14,346 bases of DNA from Acanthaster planci (Eukaryota; Echinodermata; Asteroidea; Valvatida; Acanthasteridae): contig NW_019091534.1 of the NCBI RefSeq assembly GCF_001949145.1, positions 540,860 through 555,205 of the forward strand, read 5' to 3'. A model generated the notes under the pieces. It was not told the origin of the DNA. It did not search any database and saw only the letters and a program-made list of their open reading frames with translations. This document shows positions 1 to 9,400 of this stretch, one piece after another. Numbering within the stretch: the first letter of the stretch is position 1; each line of letters opens with the position of its first letter. The translations under genes and the position numbers were made by a program.

Positions 1-366
1 GGCTGGCTGGCTTGCACCCCATTCCCTTGTTGTCCCTGCCAGCTGGCTGTGTTCAAATGGTCAATCCTGTTGCGAATTGGATAAATTTCTAATTTGTGAT
101 TGCACAGATGGTTATTGTATGTTCTGAGACTTGATAGGCTGCATGTTGATCCAGTTTAATGAATGATTTTCAACTTGTGGGGTGCATTGTCATTTTGTGA
201 TGTTCGTCAAGCATAGTATGTCGTGACTGTAATTTGTTTCAATATTGTAACGCCATACGTGATAAATGCTTAGCTGTTAAACTGTTGCTATTTTGAATAA
301 GTAATCAAGAGTTATATCACAAGTTCCGCCATCTTTTCTTATGGAAACCATCTTTGTTTGATCCAG
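1..366. other. Intron upstream of exon 1 (no gene seen)
   Basis: This is AT-rich sequence ending in the exon-1 acceptor. It opens with a short GGCT tandem (ggctggctggct, 1-12). No open frame with family motifs and no RNA gene are visible. It is the 3' part of an intron whose start lies outside the window. Confidence 0.7.
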
Positions 367-473
367 GTATCCCTAACATTTTGAGTGTTCAAGCAGTCAA
401 CAGTGTTGGGTCCAGGAGAACTGTGCACAGCACAGGTTTGACTGTGGATAACACTCCACCTAGTGGTGGTCAG
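367..473 (+). CDS. Exon 1: C-terminal part of an FN3-like repeat (repeat A)
   Basis: After the acceptor tgatccag the frame reads residues 1-35, with two leading bases (gt) that complete a split codon, probably G|GT for Gly as at the other phase-1 junctions. It contains VQAVNSVG, the last conserved strand of an FN3-like repeat, and the hinge DNTPPSGGQ. The donor CAG|GTTGGT is weaker than most here but leaves phase 0, which matches exon 2. The preceding exons are not in the window. Confidence 0.75.
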
Positions 474-3400
474 GTTGGTGTTTCCTAAACTCTTCTTGCC
501 ATTGAACAAAAACATACATATCCCTTCTCAAACATCCCGACTAATGGCCCTGTTTATTAGCCCTAGTGTTTGTGGGGAAGTCAAGGTGGTGTAGTTGTAC
601 TTTCCTTGCCTGTCATTTCTGTGAGCCAAGTTCAACTCTTATCTAGGTTGGCACTCAGATGAGATCCTGACTGATTCCGTGGAATATTTTTTCGGGGTTC
701 TCCTCTCACCCCTAAAATTGAATATTTCTTTGCTGTTTTTTAATTGTTTCTCATAATCATCCTATGATGGAACTTGCACCGTTGGATGCAAAGCTGTTTT
801 GTTTACTGGAGAATCTGACTTATTTGCATTTGCACACAGTTTTCCTGTTTTCATTCCACTTCACATGCAGTAAAATATAAACAACTATACTCCAGTAAAT
901 ACTTTGATTTTGACCTCCGATTTCAATACACTGTGGGCATCTTCTGATTCTCTTATTGCCTACTTACCCTTACCAGGTCCAGTGTCCTGCCTTCATCCAT
1001 GCTGACAGCATTCTCTTGTGTAGCTGGACTGGCTTCCTTGATGCTGAGTCTGGTATCGATCACTACAGTTTTCTCATTGGGACAGCCCAGGGCCTGAGTG
1101 ATGCATATCAGTCTGGTACCTTGCCTAGATACCTCACTCGCTACAGTGTCAAAGGTCAGTAGGCACATTATACATTTAAATGTGGGCTGGTAAAGGTTGA
1201 TTTAAAGGGGGAGCAACAACTATGCAGGAAGAGTATTTTTCACAAAGAAGTGCAAATGATCGTATAAATATTATGATCTCGTACTTGACAGATATGAATT
1301 TGGTTCACAACCAAGTCTACTATGCCACTGTGGAGGCTTTCAATGCTATCAACCAAAGCACTATGGCATTCTCTACCCCAATCAAGATTGATGATACTCC
1401 TCCATTATATGGCCTGGTGGTGGAGCTGCCTGGAATACACACCTTCAATTTCAGTGATCCGATGAGTCTGCCAGAATTGGACTGTACTAACCAAGAGGAA
1501 TGCTTACTCCTGGACGGCGAGTGTCTGGAATCACTCACTCAGCTGCAGATCCTGTGGCAGCCATTCACTGACAAAGACACCCAGATCACCAAGTATGAGG
1601 TTGCCCTGGGCACCACACCTGGGGGTTCTCAGGTCAAACCCTTCTATGAAGTGTCCAAGGATCAGACATCAGAGCTCATCACTAACATTGATCTGAGTGA
1701 TATCCGTAAAGTCTATGCCACAGTTAGAGGCTACAATGAAGCCGGTCTGACCAGCACTGCTGTGTCCAATGGCATCTTTGTCAGCCAGTTCAGTGCCGGC
1801 CATCAACCACTCCGACCCTTCCAGGTCAAAGATGGAGTCAGCGACAATGAACTTGGTGACATGGACTTCCAGACATCACTGCATGAGATGAGTGCAGCGT
1901 GGGACTTCAGCGGGGACCCCTGTCCTATCACGAAGTATGAGTGGGCCATTTATAGAATTGATAACCAGGAGATTCAGCCATTCACCAGTGTTCAAGGTAA
2001 TGACACAGACTTTGAGGGCTTATTAATGTCTAAAACCATCTGTGTACTTCCAGCTAAATATCAGCATTTTTGCTCCAATTTGGAGGTAGAACATGAAATA
2101 TCTGCAGAGTTATTTCTTTGCGAAGCCAAACCCTCTTGACAAAATATGTTAGTAAATTTACACCATTTGTTTTTTAAAATGTTTTTCCCTATGTGCATTA
2201 ATGATTTCCTTAACACCTGAATCTAAGAAGTGCATCTGGTTTCATTAATGAAACAGAGCAAACTTCAGACACCAACACAGATGTTGAAATGACAGATGGT
2301 GAGACCTACTACAGCATTGTGCGGGCTACCAACGCCCTTGGCCTGGCCATCACTGTCCGATCTGATGGAATCACTGTGAAGCGAGAACCCTTGATACCTG
2401 GGCAGGTGTATGATGGCCTCCTGGTGGGCTTTGATCTGACTTACCAGAAGGAGACGGATACCATTTCAGCAAGCTGGAAGGGGTTTGGACAGGGAATGCC
2501 AGCAAAAGAAAACGTTCAACACACAGGTAAGTGTGAGCACTTGTTTTGAATGAAACTGGAAAGCCCCCTATCTTTGATTTTGAATTCTGAGTGATAATGG
2601 CGTCAATAAGCCCACCTACTATAGACCAGTATTGGATAGGAGGGACATTGGCATCTCAAAGGGGTTCACTTGCCCTCTCCCCCTCAAAAAAAATTTAAAA
2701 ATTAAGGAAAAAGGGGGGGAGAAAGAAATGGAAACTGAAATGGAGATTAAGGGGATGAAAATTACCAATTTGTTTGCTAAAAGTTAAATAATAATAATCT
2801 TAATTTTAAATTTAATATAGCGTTTTCCATAAAATATCTCAAAACACTTTACAAGAAAAACACATTAATTATAAAATGCTTTAAAAATGGGATTAATTAA
2901 AAAAAATTTTAAAAAGAAAGGTTTTCAACTGTACAAAATCAACACTTCAATTTTAAAATTCCAAATCTAACCCCCCTTAATTGTTTCAGCTGTCCCGCAC
3001 CCCCTCCCCCACGGAAAAATTTAGTTTGTCCCTCTGGAAAAAACTTCTGGTGATGCCCATATGGATTATAGTTATCTTTATTGATACCTGTTAAGAACAG
3101 GATTCAGGTCAATACCTTAGTAATTTGCACTTTGTGCTACATTATATTTGAGTTAGACTGTTGTTGACTTACGTGTATGTCCACTACCCTGATTTCCTAT
3201 CTAGGAAATGCTGAAGTCACCAGAGACCTCTTCTTAGAGCAAAGTGTTGATTACTATGAGGCAGCGGTCGGTACTGACCCTCACTACCCTAAGACCAGAG
3301 ACAATGTAGTGCCCTTCACCCACATTGGCTTAAACACCACAGTCACCTTCACTAACCTGGACCTGACAGTACAAGACTCAACTTACTACGTGACAGTTAG

Positions 3401-6400
3401 GGCATACAGTGTGAACTTTGCCACAGCTGAGGTGACATCCACAGGGATCAGTGTTGGGATAGGCAGCACAGTCCATGGTAGGCCTCTTCTAAATTCTGCG
3501 ATGGAAAACATAAAGGAGGAGGAAATGGAAATGCTGATTTGAGCAATGAAAAACATGCAAGGCCGACACTTTGATATGAGCAGAATCATTCCAAAAAAGG
3601 GCTCGGTCAAAACAGGTTGCTCTCATGAAAATGCAGGGCACTTTTTAGCTAAGTTCTAAATATTTCCTGTCTGTTATTTCTGTTCTATTTTTCCAAACAA
3701 GGATGTAGTCTCTTCAACTTGACTCAAAAAGTCTCGAATAACTTTGAGATCTTTTAGAAGGCTGTCTGATTTCTCTTGTTGAAGTGCCAGGAATCTCATA
3801 AAACATTTGTAATGTATTTCTTTCTGGTTTGAATAAAATGCTCACAGTTTGATTACAATATAAAGATTGGTGTTATCTTTTTTAAAATAGAGCCCAATAA
3901 CCTAATTTTTCATGTTTTTCTTTTCATAAATACTGCTTTTTGTTTTTGATGTGAATTGTTTTGAAATTTCACCAACTGCAGTGTGCAGTGACATGAAGTG
4001 ACGCTTCGTGTCGGCAAAAAATTGTAATATGCTCAGTGTAATCCAGTATTGAGGCAATTATGATATGAGCTAAATATGTCACTTGATTGCATTTCCCATC
4101 TGACCAGGAACTGAGGTAGAAGTGCCCAAGTATGTGAACTCGGTCTCAGAGGTCCAAATCATGTGGGGAGAATATGAATCCACACTCCCCATCCTGTTCT
4201 ACTACACCGGCCTGGGTGAACCCTCCCCGTCCTCCATCCCACCTGAAGACATGGACTGTCTGGATATGGTGTTGGGGACCAAGGAGGCCCAGGCAACCTT
4301 CAGCAAAAGGCAAATGCGCTTTGTTGGCAAAGACACCTATGTAGATATCAGAGGCCTGAATCTGACCCAGGAAGGCTCCTACTATGTGACTGTTGTAGGT
4401 GAGTAAAATATTTCTATTTATAGCACACTTTTTGCTTGTTCTTTATCCTGGTTGGCTGAAACAGGTTGGGTTCACAAATACAGGCCAGTCAGGTGATTTG
4501 TTTCAATGTAGATTGTTTGGACTTTTTACAGTGCCCTCATATGATGTAAACAGTGAACAGCAATTCAGAAACTGAATCCGCGGCAGCCAAAAGCTTTCCT
4601 TAAATTGACAAGATACTTATTATTGATTATGAATAAATTTTGAATTAATGCAGTTAAATTATAAAACTTAAAAATGTCGTTTTTGGATTTTACATTTTGG
4701 GTAGAGGTGCTCTGTGAAACAGGTCTTTTTATAGTGACCAGATGGGGTTTTATTTCCTTGTTCAACTTTTGTCCTTTAGGAGTGAATGAAGGGGGACAGT
4801 GTAACTCCTCGACCAGTTATTTCTCTGTTGATGTCACGCCTCCTGTCGAAGGTCAAATGCGTGTTGGACCTTTCTATGACATGGTATGTGCTCTTAGGAA
4901 AGCAGTATATTTGGCATATACAGCTGCCGGGCCACTTACAATGTGCCGGTACCTGTAGGCTCCCTAAGTTGCCTTCCATGCTTGAGAACTAATCCAGCAA
5001 GCAATTAAAAGCCACTGCTGCATCGGCACCACACTCACATGTAAGCACAGGCATTAATGCATGTTGAAATGCCTTGTGAAATCTTTAAGTTTACAAACGT
5101 GTGATGTGGCATTTAGTGTAATGGCATTTTATTGCATCATTCAAGTTAAGTCTGTATTACACTTATTAGAGCACATGTTTATGTTACCGATCTTCGGTGG
5201 ACATTTCTTTGTTTTCTTGTAGATAACAAAACTGTGAAGATACTCACTTTTCTTGCACTGTGAATACTCTTTTTAAGCTAGATTTTTGTTTTGTTGATGG
5301 TTTCCTCGACTGTTCCTCCCTTTTGCCATGAATAAAACCCATAAATGCCTCTAAAACTGTTTTCACAAAGAGGGCAATTAACCTTGTGTGGACCTGGCTT
5401 AGTCCACACAAGGTTTGCACAACTTGCATTATGTGGACCTCTTTTAAATTTGTTTGTGAGCCACACTATTGGTATGTGAGGTTGGTACATCTTCAACTTC
5501 TCTTCTTTACCTGCAGCCTGTTGCATACACCGACAGCACCGATTCAGTCTCTGTTGCCTGGGAGGATTACAGGGATGATGAGAGTGGAATCAAATCCTTC
5601 AACCTCCGCCTGATGCAGGCTGCATCGTGTGACATCGGCGATGACAACAACCTGACTCCGCTACCCAACCAACACTGGCTGGTACTCGGCCCAGACACCA
5701 GAGATTTTACATTTGTGGCCCTAAGCCTTGTGGTAAGTCTGTTTCGCGTTTATCTCCTGACACACCAAGCCATTGATAATTGACAAACTGAATTTTCTCA
5801 AGTTCGCAAACCAAGGCTTCAGAGTGACTTTTATTGTCTCATTAGATAAAAGTAGAACTGTTCTTGAGTTACTCATTGCCCTCACTAATTTAGTCATAAT
5901 GCCTGTCATTCCCTTGGCTTATTCACATGTTTGCCTGACAGGTTTTTGCTCCGTCACTATGTGCCTGACCGTTGTTATTTACCATTTTCTCACAATGCAG
6001 ACAAACCAGCCCTACTTTGTTCAAATGTCGGCTGTTAACCACGCTGGAGGCAGTATCCAGTCCCAATTCGGACCCATCTTTGTCGACTCTTCAGAACCGA
6101 CAGCTGGAATGGTGGTTGATGGAATGGATTTCATGATGGACGTAGTAAACAGCAAGGATCGAAATCAAGTTTCTGGTAAAGTGACATTGCTAGGTAGTTC
6201 ATTCACTGCTTTGACAATAGGTTTCATGATAAAGCAGTACCTAATGCTGTTAACCCTGAAGCTCTCATTGGCTGATTTGGTTTGCTGTATGCAGGAACAA
6301 TCCTTCATTTGCCCAACCCAGTGGGTCCATCTTGTCCAATGAAGGACATTCCCTTCACCGATCCACATTGGTCAGCGATGGATTTCAAAGGACTGTGGAA

Positions 6401-9400
6401 TATGAAAAGAGACAAGTGGAACTTGGAATACAAAATGCAGCAGGTAGGCTGGCCAGTGTAGTGTTTAATGAAAATTGCCTGAGATTATAAAATAAATCAG
6501 TTTTATATCCACAGAAAATCCTCTTGGGTAAATTTTAAAGAATGTTTTAAGGTTTTTGTTGTCCTCATTGCTTGGATTGTCTAGGTATCTGCATCCAATG
6601 AGAGTTTGACACTTAAGATGGAGCGGGACACAAGAGGGCCTCGCATGCTCTCTGGGGCCTATGTCACCAATGCACAGATTGTCAGGAGCTCTGAGTATGA
6701 GGTTAGTAGAGACTGCTTAAAGAAGCACAAGGGAGAACACTTTTTGTTATGTGTAGCATATTTGATCACTCCCCAGCACTTACTTGTGCACATGCAATTG
6801 CATTTGATTTGATACTCATATAACTTCCGACTGAGCCAGTCATTGGGAAGGCATCCAACAGTACAATGTGAAAATATTGCAGCCTATTTGTAATCAGGAA
6901 TTCTGCTACAAATGATTGAGGGTGCTTTTGCATACTTTACTAAAGCATTGGAGAAAATAGAGTAAAAAACACTGACCCAAAAATTTAATTGGCTGTCAAA
7001 AAATGGAAGGTGCAGAAATCCATTGTTTCCAACTCCAGATATGCAGCATTAAATTTATGCCATGCAAAAGTATATGTGAGGATGAAAAAACGCTGGCACA
7101 AGCATGGAGTTTTGGATGAAGATGGGGTTCATTTTGCTACCGGACAAAGCACACAGCCAGAATGCGATAGGTGTGTGATGTAATGGCCTGTCCAAATATA
7201 GTCATATTCCCGACTTATCTGAAAAGAAATAAATTAAAGTTAACTCCATTGTAAGTAGTTTAAGACAATTGTTGCAAGTAACTGCAAATGGCCTGAAGTA
7301 AACATCCAGTAAATTCTGTGAGAGAAAGTCCAGAAATGCACGTGTTTGCTTGTTTATTGCTTTTGATATTGACTTACTAGCCCTGCTCTTGAGGTACATA
7401 TAGTGTATATCTCACTATACCTATGACAAAAGCACAGGTCAACATGAGGGATATAATCAATCACACTGTTATCGATGTCCCAATGGGCTTGTGTCAAGCA
7501 TATATGGCTATTTAGCATTTGCCTCAAGAGCCAATTAAAGTTACTGTAACTTCATTTCAATATCAAAAGAAGGTTGTTTATGCATTATTGATTAATATTT
7601 ACCCAGAACCATACTGTCCAGAATGAAATTTGGCAAAGACCATAACTGGGAGGTGTTTAAGTAAACATTGCAGTAACGTCACGATGACGCCAACAGCTAA
7701 ATATTTACAAATTGTTAAACTTTTGTTATTTTTTCATTCTTAACGACCTCTTTCCAGAACAAATCAAGGTATTTTTTTAATTTTCACTACCTTTGTTTGA
7801 CAACATAGACGTGTAATCTCTTTAAAAAATTATGTGACATCATGATGACATCATCACAATTGCGATTTGTGATAAACATATACAAGGGAACATCCAATTG
7901 TCTTGAAACTTAATGGGATGATAAAATATTTCTTCCTTGTGACAAAGCTGAAGAGACTTCATGATGACATCATCCTTTGATTCTGTATTGATTTTGAATA
8001 TTTGCATATAAAGTCATGCATATTTTTTCTTCTATTTACAATTTAGTAGTACATATATTTCTACTCAAATCAACTTGATGCTTCCGAGATATAAAATTCT
8101 TAGGGAGGACTCAAAGACAAGTTGCCGTCATGAAGCGTCACATGGCATCACCTTTAGAAACATGCATATATTTCACTGACGAATATCTACCGAACTACAC
8201 TTTGGATGAAATTAAGATTGGAGGGATTACAGACAGGAACGTGTAGTTATTTGAAAATAACTACTGGTGCATGTATGCTGCTATGATGATGTGTTTATTT
8301 TCCATGTGACTTGAAAATGAAGGTGTAGTCTTCACATGGCCATAAAGCACCATCGTCCAATTACAGTTAGCTTGAATGTCACCATACTTATGCACAAATG
8401 TGTTATAGGTAAAAATTGTTGTGACGTCATGTTGATTCATTCATGTATCAATCATGTGACACTACCTTAAAGGTACACTCTTCACGGGCTAAGAAACAAC
8501 ACTTGTGATTAATAAGTCAATGTTGGTGTGCATTTTGCCAGGGAAGTGGAACTGTTAAATAAATGATTATGGTGCCATGATGACGTCGCAACCCTGAAAT
8601 GTCTGTTGCATTTCGATGGACCACTTTAACTTCATGTTCTCTGTACACATGAGCCCAGAAACAAATGTTAAAGGTCAAAATAGCTCTGCATTTGTATTTC
8701 ATTCCTTTTTTTCACAATAGTCTCCACTTTCATTTTCCTTTTTATATATTTTTCTTATTTTTGTACATTTCGATTATACTCCTGCTGCCAAAGACTACAT
8801 GTACCTTAAGATTTCTTTGTTAATACCAGCTTTTTACTCACCTACCAGTTTGATCTGAAGGCAGCACCGCCTGACCTGCACAGCGTGACTAGCATTCTAT
8901 TCTGGGATGGCCCGGATGGAACCATTGGGGATTTTGACTTTGGTGGACGGGAAAACTGGCAAGAAGGAATCTGTCAGTGCTGCTATCAACAACCCTTCAA
9001 TCAAGTAAGTCTGGAAACTTTGATGTGGCATGTATCAAGTTGTGTCAAAACGAATACTAGGGATTTTCCTATATTGAGCTGCAACATTGGCCTCTATGGT
9101 AATCTGTTCGTGGCACTTTGGAAATCGCTCCCATACTACATGCATCTTGGATTGTAAGGCTAACTTCACCCTTACAAAGATGTCTTGGCCATGCCTAGTA
9201 TTGAGTACCCATACCAGACCTCTGATTATGGGTACCCAGTTCCATTTTGTCAATGTTATTACCCACAAGTGGCCCTGTAAATGTTGACACAATATTTTAA
9301 AAACACAAGCACCCTTTTCCTTTGCTTACTTGCCAATAAATTGTCGGAAAAAAATTGAGTGAAATATTTTTAGAGTCCATTTAACCATTTTACCAACACT

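Noticed and set aside
953-1168. Minus-strand open frame opposite exon 2 (and similar shadows opposite exons 3, 5, 14 and 15)
   Set aside because: The + strand frame carries FN3-like motifs with matching splice phases. The antisense frames have none.
3836-3870. AATAAA-type word (gaataaaatgc) as a polyadenylation site
   Set aside because: It is inside an intron with in-phase exons on both sides. AATAAA words are frequent by chance in AT-rich introns.
5773-6342. 189-codon open frame on the + strand covering exon 9
   Set aside because: Only 6001-6175 carries family motifs and splice sites. The parts before and after are intron read-through, and the true frame changes phase at the exon-9 donor.
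6989-7183. 64-codon open frame in intron 11
   Set aside because: Basic, motif-free sequence without splice sites of the right phase. The strand it would interrupt (EYE|FDLK) is continuous without it.
9053-9202. Nine-base inverted pair (aatactagg / cctagtatt) as transposon ends
   Set aside because: Short, with no extended match, no target-site duplication and no recognisable body between the arms.
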